From DASSKA01 sp963839365 (GTDB taxonomy: Bacteria > Actinomycetota > Actinomycetes > Propionibacteriales > Nocardioidaceae), in assembly GCA_963839365.1 (NCBI GenBank), contig CAWIUT010000003.1, forward strand, positions 496,001 through 560,000: a DNA stretch of 64,000 nucleotides, read 5' to 3'. The position numbers and the translations under genes were made by a program. Of the stretch, positions 55,966 through 64,000 are shown piece by piece. Below the pieces are notes generated by a model. It did not search any database, was not told the DNA's origin, and worked only from the letters and a program-made list of their open reading frames with translations. Position 1 is the stretch's first letter; every line of letters starts with the position of its first letter.

Positions 55966-57760
55966 ATGACGTCGACGATTCCCGGACCGAGCAACGTCTC
56001 CGAGGACGCCCAGGGCCTCACCGAGATGGCGTGGGACCCGATCACCCGCATCGTCGGGAGCCTCGGGATCTACACGAAGATCGACTTCGGCAAGTCGCGC
56101 GTGGCGGAGTGCCACAGCACCAGCTCGATCTTTCGTGGCTACTCGATCTTCATGAAGGGGAAGGACCCGCGAGACGCCCACTTCATCACCAGCAGGATCT
56201 GCGGCATCTGCGGGGACAACCACGCGACGTGCTCCTGCTACTGCCAGAACATGGCCTACGGCGTGAAGCCACCCCGCGTCGCCGAGTGGATCGTGAATCT
56301 CGGCGAGGCCGCGGAGTACATGTTCGACCACAACATCTTCCAGGAGAACCTGGTCGGGGTCGACTTCTGCGAGAAGATGGTCGCCGAGACCAACCCCGGG
56401 GTCCTGGAGCGGGCGAACCAGAACCGAGTCGCCCCACGCCGAGGCGCACGGGTACCGCACGATCGGCGACATCATGCGTTCCCTCAACCCGTTCAGCGGC
56501 GAGTTCTACCGCGAGGCGCTCCAGGTGAGCCGGATGACGCGGGAGATGTTCTGCCTGATGGAGGGGCGGCACGTGCACCCCTCGACGCTCTACCCCGGGG
56601 GGGTGGGCACCGTCGCGACCATCCAGCTGATGACCGACTACATGTCGCGGCTGATGCGCTACGTGGAGTTCATGAAGAAGGTCGTGCCGATGCACGACGA
56701 CCTGTTCGACTTCTTCTACGAGGCGATCCCTGGCTACGAGGAGGTAGGGAACCGGCGTGTCCTGCTCGGCTGCTGGGGCTCGTTCCAGGACCCGGAGCAC
56801 TGCAACTTCGCCTACCGCGACATGACCGAGTGGGGACGCAAGATGTTCGTCACCCCGGGCGTGGTGGTGGACAACCAGCTGGTCACCACCGACCTGGTCG
56901 AGATCAACCTCGGCATCCGGATCCTGCTCGGTTCGTCGTACTACGAGGACTGGGAGGACCAGGAGATGTTCGTCAGCCGGGACCCGCTGGGCAACCCGGT
57001 CGACCGGCGCCACCCGTGGAACCAGCACACCAACCCGCGGCCGCAGAAGCGTGACCTGGACAACAAGTACTCCTGGGTAATGTCGCCTCGCTGGTACGAC
57101 GGGCAGAACCACCTGGCCCTCGACACCGGAGGCGGCCCGCTGGCCCGGCTGTGGACCACGGCGCTCGCCGGGCTGGTGGACATCGGCTACGTGCAGGCCA
57201 CCGGAAGCAGCGTGAGGATCAACCTGCCGAAGACCGCGCTCAAGGGACCGGTCGAGCTGGAGTGGAAGATCCCGCAGTGGAGCAACACCATCGAGCGGAA
57301 CCGTGCCCGCACCTACTTCCAGGCCTACGCGGCCGCGTGCGCCCTGCACTTCGCCGAGCAGGCGCTGGCGGAGATCCGGGCTGGCCACACCAAGACCTGG
57401 GAGACCTTCGAGGTGCCCGACGAGGGCATCGGCTGCGGCTTCACCGAGGCGGTGCGCGGTGTGCTCAGTCACCACATGGTGATCCGGGACGGGAAGATCG
57501 CGAACTACCACCCCTACCCACCGACGCCGTGGAACGCGAACCCCCGCGACGTCTACGGCACCCCGGGCCCCTACGAGGACGCCGTCCAAGGCCAGCCGAT
57601 CTTCGAGGAGAACGACCGGGAGCACTTCAAGGGCATCGACATCATGCGCACCGTGCGCAGCTTCGACCCGTGCCTGCCGTGCGGTGTGCACATGTACCTC
57701 GGCAACGGCAAGAAGCTCGAGAAGCTGCACACCCCCACCCAGTCCGCCGGCGCAGAGTAG
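55966..57760 (+). CDS. hhyL: [NiFe] hydrogenase large subunit, group 1h, interrupted by a +1 frameshift
   Basis: Frame one runs from ATG 55966 with the L1 nickel motif RICGICGDNHATCS (about residue 75). Near 56430 one extra A (cagAaccgag) throws it out of frame. Reading one base on restores TESPHAEAHGYRTIGDIMRS and continues unbroken to 57760. The second segment ends with the L2 motif DPCLPCGVH and a 22-residue tail (MYLGNGKK..) that the maturation protease would remove. Without the extra base, the product is about 597 aa with all nickel ligands. As written, translation gives a truncated, inactive product. Confidence 0.9.
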
Positions 57761-57773
57761 CCAGGGGCGCCCG

Positions 57774-58718
57774 ATGCCTCCTCCGGAGGAGACCACGAGC
57801 GTCTCGGCCGACCCGCAGACGGTCGGCGCGCGGATCGACGCGCTGCTGGACGCCAGCTCGGCTGGCGGCGCGGTGGCCCGGGAGCGGGCCGAGGAGCTGG
57901 TCCGGCTGGTCACCGACCTGTACGGCGCCGGCCTGGAGCGGTTGCTCGACATTGCCTACGAGGCGGGACGGCTCGACGACGAGCTGCTGGCCCGGCTGAC
58001 CGACGACGAGCTGGTCTCCGGTCTGCTGCTGGTGCACGGGCTGCATCCCTACTCCGTCGAGCAGCGCGTGGAACAGGCGCTGGACAGCGTGCGCCCCTAC
58101 CTCGGCTCGCACGGAGGGGACGTGGAGCTGCTGGGCGTCGACCCGGGCGGGCAGGTGCGGCTGCGGCTGCTGGGCAGCTGTGACGGGTGTCCGTCCTCGT
58201 CGGTGACGCTGCGGCTCGCGGTCGAGGGGGCGATCGAGGCCGCGGCGCCGGAGGTGTGCTCCATCGAGGTGGACACGGGCCCGTCCGGGGCGAACCAGTC
58301 CCCCGAAGCGTTGATCCCGGTCGAGTCGCTGCGCTCCCGGCTGCACGTCGAGCCCGGTCAGGAACCGTCCGGCAGCTGGCATCGGGCCCAGGCGCTCGAG
58401 ACACTCGGCACCGGCGCCGTGACCACGTTGACGCTCGACGCAACGGCACTGGTGGCCTGCCGGGTGGGTGACCAGCTGTTCGCCTTCCAGGACCGGTGCC
58501 CACGCTGCGGCTCGGGACTGGCGGGGGCCGGACTCGGGCGGCGGCTCGGTGGCGGCGCCACTGACGTTCTGCTGACCTGCCCGGGCTGCTCGGCACACTT
58601 CGACGTACACCGCGCGGGGACCTGCGCCGACCTCCCCGAGCTGCACCTGGACCCGTTGCCGCTGATCACCGACGAGCAGGGCGTGTCGGTGGCCGTTCCC
58701 TCGGCTGTGGTGGCATGA
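57774..58718 (+). CDS. NifU-like / Rieske-fold-like fusion protein of the hydrogenase cluster
   Basis: 314 aa. Residues about 85-165 are a NifU C-terminal (Nfu) domain: VRPYLGSHGGDVELLGVD and GSCDGCPSSSVTLRLAVE with the cluster-binding CxxC. Residues about 215-310 resemble a Rieske fold (LVACRVGDQLFAFQDRCPRCGSGL, VLLTCPGCSAHFDVHRAG), but each ligand loop is CxxC instead of CxH/CxxH, so a Cys4 iron or zinc site is expected. Conserved beside group 1h hydrogenases; probably a cluster carrier or electron-transfer partner. ATG 57774, 13 bp after hhyL. Confidence 0.85.
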   Translation: MPPPEETTSVSADPQTVGARIDALLDASSAGGAVARERAEELVRLVTDLYGAGLERLLDIAYEAGRLDDELLARLTDDELVSGLLLVHGLHPYSVEQRVEQALDSVRPYLGSHGGDVELLGVDPGGQVRLRLLGSCDGCPSSSVTLRLAVEGAIEAAAPEVCSIEVDTGPSGANQSPEALIPVESLRSRLHVEPGQEPSGSWHRAQALETLGTGAVTTLTLDATALVACRVGDQLFAFQDRCPRCGSGLAGAGLGRRLGGGATDVLLTCPGCSAHFDVHRAGTCADLPELHLDPLPLITDEQGVSVAVPSAVVA

Positions 58719-59362
58719 CGGGCCCGGCGCGCACCGGTCCCCGGGGGTCGCCGGTGCCCACTCTGCAGCGGATCCGGAGCACCCGGCCCACCGTCGTTGC
58801 CGGGGAACGCTGCGACATGTGCGCCCAGCCGATCGGCTCCGGGCACGGGCACCTGGTTGACCTGGACAGCCGCACCCTGATGTGCACCTGCCGGGGCTGT
58901 TACCTGTTGTTCACCGACCAGCAGGCGCAGCTGCGCTACCGCGCGGTGCCGGACCGGTACCTCTCCTTCCCGGACTTCGAGATCTCCCCCGCCGACTGGG
59001 ACCAGCTGCAGATCCCGGTCGGGCTCGCCTTCTTGTTCCGCAACTCCGTCCAAGCCCGGACGGTCGCCTTCTACCCCGGCCCGGCCGGTGCCACCGAGTC
59101 CGAGCTGGCGCTGGCCTCCTGGAGCCGCATCGTCGCGGCGAACCCGAAGCTGGAGATGCTGCTGCCCGACGTGGAGGCGTTGCTGGTACGGGGCGACCCG
59201 GGCGCCGGCGGGTTCACCTGCCACCTCGTGCCGATCGACACCTGCTACGAGCTGGTCGGCCGGATGCGCGCGACCTGGCGAGGCTTCGACGGCGGTCAAG
59301 AGGCCCGGGCCGCGATGCAGGAGCTCTTCGACCGGGTCGAGGCCCGCAGCCGGGAGGCGTGA
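58715..59362 (+). CDS. DUF5947 family protein
   Basis: 215 aa, 4-bp overlap with the fusion gene. Near the N-terminus are four Cys in ERCDMCAQPIGSGHGHLVDL and CTCRGCYLLF, a zinc-ribbon-like or redox metal site. Then LRYRAVPDRYLSFPDFEISPADWDQLQIPVG and a C-terminal LVPIDTCYELVGRMRATWRGFDGG are typical of proteins found only beside this hydrogenase type. No enzymatic motif. Likely assembly or electron-transfer accessory. Confidence 0.8.
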   Translation: MTGPARTGPRGSPVPTLQRIRSTRPTVVAGERCDMCAQPIGSGHGHLVDLDSRTLMCTCRGCYLLFTDQQAQLRYRAVPDRYLSFPDFEISPADWDQLQIPVGLAFLFRNSVQARTVAFYPGPAGATESELALASWSRIVAANPKLEMLLPDVEALLVRGDPGAGGFTCHLVPIDTCYELVGRMRATWRGFDGGQEARAAMQELFDRVEARSREA

Positions 59363-60003
59363 TGGGCGAGTACCGGTTCGACGTGCTCGACGTGCACGCC
59401 GAGCCGTACGCCGCCGCGCCGCAGCTGACCGCGCAGCTGCGTGTCGAAGAACTGACCGGGCAGCGGGTGCACGCGATGGCGCTGCGCTGCCAGGTGCGCA
59501 TCGAGCCGCAGCGGCGCGGCTACGACGATGGCGAGGCGGCCGGACTGACGGGCCTCTTCGGCCGGCGGGAGCGGTGGCGGGACACCCTGCGTCCGTTCCA
59601 GTGGATGCAGACCAGCGCCACGGTGCAAGGCTTCGACGGCTCCTGCACGGTGGACCTGCCGCTCCCGTGCACCTACGACTTCGACGTGACGGGCTCACGG
59701 TACCTGCACTCGCTGGGGACCGGCACAGTCCCGCTGCAGCTGTTGTTCTCCGGGACGGTCTTCACCCGAGGCCAGACCGGGTTCGGTGTCGAGCCGGTGC
59801 CCTGGGACCGCGAGGCCAGGTACGACCTCCCCGTCGAGGTGTGGCAGGAGACCATGCGCGCCTTCTACCCCGGCACCGGGTGGCTGCGGATGGACCAGGA
59901 GAACATCGACAGGCTCGCGGCGTACCGCGCCGAGCACGGGCTGACCAGCTGGGACGAGACCGTGCAACGGCTGCTCACCCGGGCGGCGGAGGTAGCCCGA
60001 TGA
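59362..60003 (+). CDS. DUF6084 family protein of the hydrogenase cluster
   Basis: 213 aa, TGATG overlap with the preceding gene. The sequence is beta-rich, with PQLTAQLRVEELTGQRVHAMALRCQVRIEPQRR early (shown in parts) and VPWDREARYDLPVEVWQETMRAFYPGTGWLRM late. No cofactor motif, signal peptide or membrane segment. Co-translated with its neighbours, hence a soluble accessory factor of unknown role. Family name given from recognition of the pattern, not from a search. Confidence 0.7.
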   Translation: MGEYRFDVLDVHAEPYAAAPQLTAQLRVEELTGQRVHAMALRCQVRIEPQRRGYDDGEAAGLTGLFGRRERWRDTLRPFQWMQTSATVQGFDGSCTVDLPLPCTYDFDVTGSRYLHSLGTGTVPLQLLFSGTVFTRGQTGFGVEPVPWDREARYDLPVEVWQETMRAFYPGTGWLRMDQENIDRLAAYRAEHGLTSWDETVQRLLTRAAEVAR

Positions 60004-61376
60004 ACCTCGACCTGGCGCGCCGGGTCGCCGACGCCGTGCTCTACGAGGGCTACCTGCTCTACCCCTACCGCGCGAGCGCCGACAAGAACCGGGTGCGCTG
60101 GCAGTTCGGCGTCCTCGGGCCGCCCGGGGCCACCGACGCCGGGATCGGCGAACCTACCTCGATGTCGATGCAGACCGTGTTCACCGACCTCGATCCCCCA
60201 GCTCGTCTCGTCGTGCACCTGCGGTTCCTGCACCTGCAACGCCGACAGGTGTACGACGCCCACGGCGACCCGGTGGACGAGCTGTGCACCGGCGACGACG
60301 CCTGGACGTCCTGGGACGAGGCGGTCGAGGAAGAGCTCGTCTTCTCGTTCGACCTGCCACCCGGGGACAGCACCGCGCAGCGCGCCGTCACGGTGGCAGG
60401 GGGGCAGGACGAGGAGCCGCTCGCGCCGACCGGCGCCGGCCGGCTGGTGCGCCGGCGAGCTCGCCTCGACGGGCGGTTGCAGGTGCGCGTGCAGCACCTC
60501 GGCTCGTGCGCGCGGCTTACCGTGGCGGTGCACAACCTCACCGCGTCACCGGCCACGAGCCGCGAGGCGGCTACCCGCGACTCGTTCCTGGGCGCCCACC
60601 TGCTGCTCGAGGCGCACGGCGCCGGCTTCGTCTCACTGACCGACCCACCCGCCGAGGCCGCCGAGGCGACGGCCGGCTGCTCCCAAGACCGGTGCTGGCC
60701 GGTGCTCGCCGGCGAGCCGGGAGACACAGACCTGCTGCTCGGGTCCCCGATCATCCTCTACGACTACCCCGAGATCGCCGCGCAGAGCCCGACAGCCTTG
60801 TTCGACGCCACCGAGATCGACGAGATCCTCAGCCTGCGGGTGATGACGATGACCGAGCAGGAGAAGGCGGAAGCCCGACGGACCGACGCCCGGGCCCGCG
60901 AGATCATCGACCGTTGCGACGCGCTGTCCGCCGAGCAGCTCCAGAAGCTGCACGGCGCGTTCCGCGAGCCGCGCTCGGCAGCCGTGGTCGCTCCCCCCGG
61001 CACCGGTGCCGGCGAGCCGGCGCCCTGGTGGGACCCGTCGGCCGAGGGAGAGGTCCGCCCCGAGACGGACACGGTGACCGTTGCCGGGGTGCCGGTGTCC
61101 AACGGCAGCCTGGTGCGGGTGCATCCCCGCCGGCGTGCCGACGCCCAGGACATGTTCTTCGCCGACCAGGTGGCCCGGGTGACCGGGGTGCTGTCCGACG
61201 TGGACGGTGGGGTGCACGTCGCACTGGTCCTCGCCGACGACGAGGCCGCGGACCTGCACGACTGGTACGGCCGCTACTGGTACTTCACCCCCGACGAGCT
61301 CGAGCCGCTGGTCGAGGAACCGGCGCCGACACGTCCATCCGAGTCCCATCCCCGTGGAGAGGAGAACCGGCCGTGA
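60000..61376 (+). CDS. Hydrogenase-cluster protein of unknown function (458 aa)
   Basis: ATGA overlap with the preceding gene. N-terminal part: ADAVLYEGYLLYPYRASADKNRVRWQFGVLGPP, then a large beta-rich domain (about 50-230) and a region PIILYDYPEIAAQSPTALFDATEIDEILSLRVMTMTEQEK (shown in pieces: PIILYDYPEIAAQSP, TEIDEILSLRV). The C-terminal 80 residues (VTVAGVPVSNGSLVRVHPRRRADAQDMFFADQVARVTGV) resemble a small SH3-like barrel. Two Cys pairs at CSQDRC only; no known catalytic motif. Conserved context suggests a structural or assembly role for the hydrogenase. Confidence 0.75.
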   Translation: MNLDLARRVADAVLYEGYLLYPYRASADKNRVRWQFGVLGPPGATDAGIGEPTSMSMQTVFTDLDPPARLVVHLRFLHLQRRQVYDAHGDPVDELCTGDDAWTSWDEAVEEELVFSFDLPPGDSTAQRAVTVAGGQDEEPLAPTGAGRLVRRRARLDGRLQVRVQHLGSCARLTVAVHNLTASPATSREAATRDSFLGAHLLLEAHGAGFVSLTDPPAEAAEATAGCSQDRCWPVLAGEPGDTDLLLGSPIILYDYPEIAAQSPTALFDATEIDEILSLRVMTMTEQEKAEARRTDARAREIIDRCDALSAEQLQKLHGAFREPRSAAVVAPPGTGAGEPAPWWDPSAEGEVRPETDTVTVAGVPVSNGSLVRVHPRRRADAQDMFFADQVARVTGVLSDVDGGVHVALVLADDEAADLHDWYGRYWYFTPDELEPLVEEPAPTRPSESHPRGEENRP

Positions 61377-61492
61377 GAGTCATGGGAATGCTGAGCACCA
61401 CCCTGCTCGTCTCGGTGGCCGCCGTGGCCACCGTGGTGGCGGTCCGATCGTTGCCGGACATCAAGCGGTACCTCGAGATCCGTGCCATGTGA
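61373..61492 (+). CDS. DUF6893-like single-helix small protein
   Basis: 39 aa from GTG 61373 (GTGA overlap) or 36 aa from ATG 61382. One hydrophobic helix (MLSTTLLVSVAAVATVVAVRSLP) and a basic end DIKRYLEIRAM. Such mini-proteins accompany this hydrogenase type. Possible membrane anchor for the complex, which has no Tat signal or cytochrome b gene here. Confidence 0.7.
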   Translation: MRVMGMLSTTLLVSVAAVATVVAVRSLPDIKRYLEIRAM

Positions 61493-61493
61493 C

Positions 61494-61985
61494 ATGGCCG
61501 GCCCGCTGCTGGTCGCCGGTGTCGGCAACCTGTTCCTCAGCGACGACGGCTTCGGCCCCGAGGCGGCCAGGAGGTACGCCGAGACCCCGCCGCCGAAGCA
61601 CGTGCGCGTCGTGGACTACGGGATCCGCGGCATGCACCTCGCCTACGACCTGCTCGACGGCTACGCCGCCCTGGTGCTCCTCGACGCCCTGCCCGGTGAC
61701 GGACCGGCCGGCGAGCTCACCGTGCTGCAGATCGGCGCAGACGACGTCGAGACCGCCGGGTTCGACGCGCACGGCATGGACCCCGCGGCCGTGCTCGGCT
61801 CGCTCGAGGCGCTCGGCGGGACGCCGCCGCCGACGTACCTCGTCGGCTGCCGGCCGGCTTCCACCGCGCAGGGCATCGGGCTCTCCCCGCCGGTCGAGGC
61901 CGCTGTGCCCGCCGCAGTGCAGACGGTCACCGCATTGGTGGCGCGACTGAGCCGCGCCGGCGTCGTCGACGTGGGAAGGGGATGA
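61494..61985 (+). CDS. Hydrogenase maturation protease (HyaD/HycI type)
   Basis: 163 aa from ATG 61494. It starts LLVAGVGNLFLSDDGFGPEAA with the Glu/Asp nickel-sensing residue in this motif; VVDYGIRGMHLAYDLLDGYAALVLLDAL carries the second acidic ligand, and DAHGMDPAAVL the His. It cleaves the large-subunit precursor after DPCxxCxxH once nickel is in place. One base separates the previous stop from its ATG. Confidence 0.92.
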   Translation: MAGPLLVAGVGNLFLSDDGFGPEAARRYAETPPPKHVRVVDYGIRGMHLAYDLLDGYAALVLLDALPGDGPAGELTVLQIGADDVETAGFDAHGMDPAAVLGSLEALGGTPPPTYLVGCRPASTAQGIGLSPPVEAAVPAAVQTVTALVARLSRAGVVDVGRG

Positions 61986-61992
61986 GACCGAC

Positions 61993-62250
61993 ATGTGCCT
62001 GGGGATCCCGGGGAAGGTCGTGCAGGCGGTCGAGGGGTACGACGGCCAGCTCGCGCTGGTCGACGTTCAGGGTGTCACGCGCCAGGTCAACGTGGGCATG
62101 CTCGACTCCGCGCCGGAGCCCGGCGAGTGGGTGGTCATCCACATGGGCTTCGCGATGGAGACCGTCGACGAGACCACGGCACGAGAGGCGCTGTCCGGGC
62201 TGCAGATGATGGGCCCCGGCACCCCCGACCAAGGTGGCCCTGATGACTGA
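61993..62250 (+). CDS. hypC: Hydrogenase assembly chaperone HypC/HupF
   Basis: 85 aa. It begins MCLGIPGKVV, the essential N-terminal Cys that carries the Fe(CN)2CO intermediate with HypD. The body VDVQGVTRQVNVGMLDSAPEPGEWVVIHMGFAMETVDE (shown in parts) is a standard HypC barrel ending in ..GFAMETVDE. Eight bases after the protease gene. HypD, HypE and HypF are not encoded in the window and must lie elsewhere. Confidence 0.95.
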   Translation: MCLGIPGKVVQAVEGYDGQLALVDVQGVTRQVNVGMLDSAPEPGEWVVIHMGFAMETVDETTAREALSGLQMMGPGTPDQGGPDD

Positions 62251-63052
62251 GCTGCAGGTGCAGCACGTCCCGCCCGAGGTGGCGCCCGGGCCGGTGCTGT
62301 TCGCCAGGTACGCGTTCCCGCCCAACTCGCACGGCTTCTGCGGGCCACCCGACCACGACGGGTTCTTCGGGTACGGCGTCTCCGGCGCCGACGACCGGGG
62401 CTTGCGGGTGATGTCCCAGCAGTTCGCCGGCGCCTGGCCCTACCTGCAGCTGATCGCGTCGGCCACCGGGATCGACGACCCGCTCGACCGGCGGGTGGTG
62501 GAGGCCTACTGGGTCGGCTCACGACGGCTGGACCGGGTCGGCACTCGCGCGGTCGGGGACTCGATGGAGGCCCGGTTCCGGGCCATCACCGGACCCCGGT
62601 TCTCCACGTTCACCGACAGCGTGCTGGCCGGCGCAGTGCCGCACCACAGCTTCGCGGTGTTCTGCGTCTACCCGTGGACCGGCCTCCTCAGCGACCGCCG
62701 CAAGGCCGACCACGCCCTCACCGTGCTGGACCGATGCCGGATTCGCTGGGGCAGGGTCCACGCGGTCCAGGGGGACCAGGTGGTGGTCGAGTCCGCCGCC
62801 CTGACCTGGGACGGTCGTCGCCTCGGCCTGGGAACGAGCGCCCTCGAGACCGCGGTCCGCTCGGTCGACGGGATGGGCATGGTCGGGGACCTGGCCGTGG
62901 GCGAGTGGGTGTCGCTGCACTGGGAGTGGGTCTGTGACCGACTCACGGTCGCCCAGGTCCGCGCGCTGCGGCACTACACCCTGCGGCACCTCGCCATCGT
63001 CAACGACGGCAACCTTCACTCCGGGCCGGCGAGGCTGCTCGACGACACGTGA
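62243..63052 (+). CDS. DUF6390 family protein of the hydrogenase cluster
   Basis: 269 aa from ATG 62243, overlapping hypC by 8 bp (a GTG at 62234 is also in frame). LFARYAFPPNSHGFCGPPDHDGFFGYGVSG near the N-terminus is distinctive. AYWVGSRRLDRV, HHSFAVFCVYPWTGLL and SLHWEWVCDRLTVAQVRALRHYT follow. No known catalytic motif; the Cys and His residues in PNSHGFCGPPDH could bind metal. Found next to hypC in related clusters by pattern recall. The 3' end overlaps the opposing ABC gene by 37 bp. Confidence 0.75.
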   Translation: MTELQVQHVPPEVAPGPVLFARYAFPPNSHGFCGPPDHDGFFGYGVSGADDRGLRVMSQQFAGAWPYLQLIASATGIDDPLDRRVVEAYWVGSRRLDRVGTRAVGDSMEARFRAITGPRFSTFTDSVLAGAVPHHSFAVFCVYPWTGLLSDRRKADHALTVLDRCRIRWGRVHAVQGDQVVVESAALTWDGRRLGLGTSALETAVRSVDGMGMVGDLAVGEWVSLHWEWVCDRLTVAQVRALRHYTLRHLAIVNDGNLHSGPARLLDDT

Positions 63053-64000
63053 GCGCCGTCGGCGGGGCGACCGGGCCAGGACCGGTGGATGCCCCAGGTG
63101 ACCGGGTCCCCGCGCCCGTGCTGCGGCTCTCCGCCCTGCCGCAGCAGCAATGCGCCGTGGTCGGTGTCCAGCAGGTAGTCGGTGTGCGCTCCCTGGAACC
63201 ACACGTCGTGGACCCGGCCCGCCCGCTCCCCGCCCAGGTGCGCCCACTCCGGCCGGATCAGCACCGGCTGCCCGGCCACGCGGAGCTCGGAGACCGCCCC
63301 GGTCAGCCGGGCCGCCCACGCGTCGACCGGCTGCGCGTAGACCTCGACAGGGGTCCCGCACTGGACGACCCGGCCGCCGCCAAGCAGCACCACCCGGTCG
63401 GCCAGCCCGAGCGCCTCCTCGGCGTCGTGGGTCGCGTAGAGCGCCGCAGCCGAGGTCTCGCGCTGCCGGGCCACAAGCTCCTCGAGAAAGACCCCCCGCA
63501 CGTGCTTGTCGAGGTGCGCGGTGGGCTCGTCGAACAGCAGCAGGCTGCCCCGCCGGGCCAGGGCACGCGCCAGTCCTACCCGCTGCTGCTCCCCTCCGGA
63601 CAGCTCGGCAGGCACCCGGTCGGCCAGGTGGGCGACGTGCAGGCGTGCCAGGATTCGCCCGGCTTCCCGGCGGGCCTCCGCCCGCGTGACGCCCTGCCGG
63701 CGGAGCGGGTAGGCGACCGTATCCAGCGCGGTGAGGTGCGGCCACAGCGCATAGTTCTGGAAGACCACGGCGACCTGCCGCCGCTCCGGCGGCTCGAGCG
63801 TGGCCGCCGAGGCGACGCACCGACCGCTCAGCCAGACCTCGCCCCCGCTCGGCGCGTGGAAGCCGGCCACCGTGTGCAACAGGGTGGACTTGCCGGATCC
63901 GGACGGCCCGAGGAGCGCGACCACCTCCCCCGCGGCCACAGCCAGGTCGATGTCGCTGAGGACCTGCCGCGTGCCGTGGCGGGCGGACAGGCGCCGCAGA
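63016..64000 (-). CDS. ABC transporter ATP-binding protein (Fe3+/spermidine/sulfate class), 5' end outside window
   Basis: At least 328 residues; the frame is open to the right edge, so the start lies beyond 64000. Walker A GPSGSGKST, Q-loop FQNYALWP, signature LSGGEQQRVGLARAL, Walker B LLLFDEPTAHLD and switch ATHDAEEAL. The C-terminal part has a TOBE-like domain (LRVAGQPVLIRPEWAHLGG). Class resembles FbpC/PotA/CysA importers; substrate unknown without its partners. Converges on the hydrogenase cluster. Confidence 0.9.
   Translation of the reverse strand, partial: LRRLSARHGTRQVLSDIDLAVAAGEVVALLGPSGSGKSTLLHTVAGFHAPSGGEVWLSGRCVASAATLEPPERRQVAVVFQNYALWPHLTALDTVAYPLRRQGVTRAEARREAGRILARLHVAHLADRVPAELSGGEQQRVGLARALARRGSLLLFDEPTAHLDKHVRGVFLEELVARQRETSAAALYATHDAEEALGLADRVVLLGGGRVVQCGTPVEVYAQPVDAWAARLTGAVSELRVAGQPVLIRPEWAHLGGERAGRVHDVWFQGAHTDYLLDTDHGALLLRQGGEPQHGRGDPVTWGIHRSWPGRPADGAHVSSSSLAGPE

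Overview
The window is high-GC DNA with tightly packed genes, many GTG starts and frequent 4-bp stop/start overlaps. Gene content (DivIVA, a SpoIIE-type phosphatase, actinobacterial-type group 1h [NiFe] hydrogenase, truncated hemoglobin, P1B-5 metal ATPase with hemerythrin tail) points to a free-living member of the Actinomycetota. I cannot place it to genus. I saw no rRNA, tRNA, CRISPR array, insertion sequence or phage module.

Layout. 1-8745: end of a Gfo/Idh/MocA oxidoreductase, a GMC oxidoreductase, a VOC protein, an orphan molybdopterin hydroxylase large subunit, a lipobox-bearing subtilase and a CPBP membrane protein. 8861-20917: a peptidoglycan amino-sugar locus: sugar ABC ATPase, SIS-type deaminase, NagA, MurQ, amino-sugar kinase, MurR/RpiR regulator, NamZ-like muramidase, two ABC permeases, a lipoprotein binding protein and a beta-lactamase-fold hydrolase. 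Together they give a nearly complete PTS-free route from imported MurNAc-containing sugars to fructose-6-phosphate. 21029-28944: a SpoIIE-type phosphatase, then a redox operon (ferredoxin, NuoF-like flavoprotein, ferric-reductase-like membrane protein, ApbE, small anchored protein) divergent from an OmpR/HAMP-kinase two-component pair, and a small helical protein.

29402-39563: IlvD/Edd dehydratase, ABC exporter pair, RecQ-like helicase with a phosphoribosyltransferase-like tail, Tat-exported metallophosphoesterase and a CYTH-CHAD protein. 39775-46122: P2-type cation ATPase with PPK2, divergent from a P1B-5 ATPase with hemerythrin domain. 46338-51614: a PIG-L/OsmC fusion coupled to a class V aminotransferase, a terminator, then an opposing operon of truncated hemoglobin, flavohemoglobin and DivIVA protein. 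51615-53666 is a gene-poor zone with recognisable gene remnants.

53667-63052 is a group 1h uptake hydrogenase cluster: hypA, hypB, small and large subunits, a NifU/Rieske-like fusion, several conserved proteins of unknown function, maturation protease and hypC. The large subunit is interrupted by one extra base near 56430. HypD, HypE and HypF are not in the window. The window ends inside an opposing ABC ATPase gene.

Five single-base frame disruptions occur in otherwise coherent reading frames (29.22, 29.28, 33.96, 52.07 and 56.43 kb). They may be sequencing or assembly indels or genuine decay; the sequence alone does not decide this for all of them.
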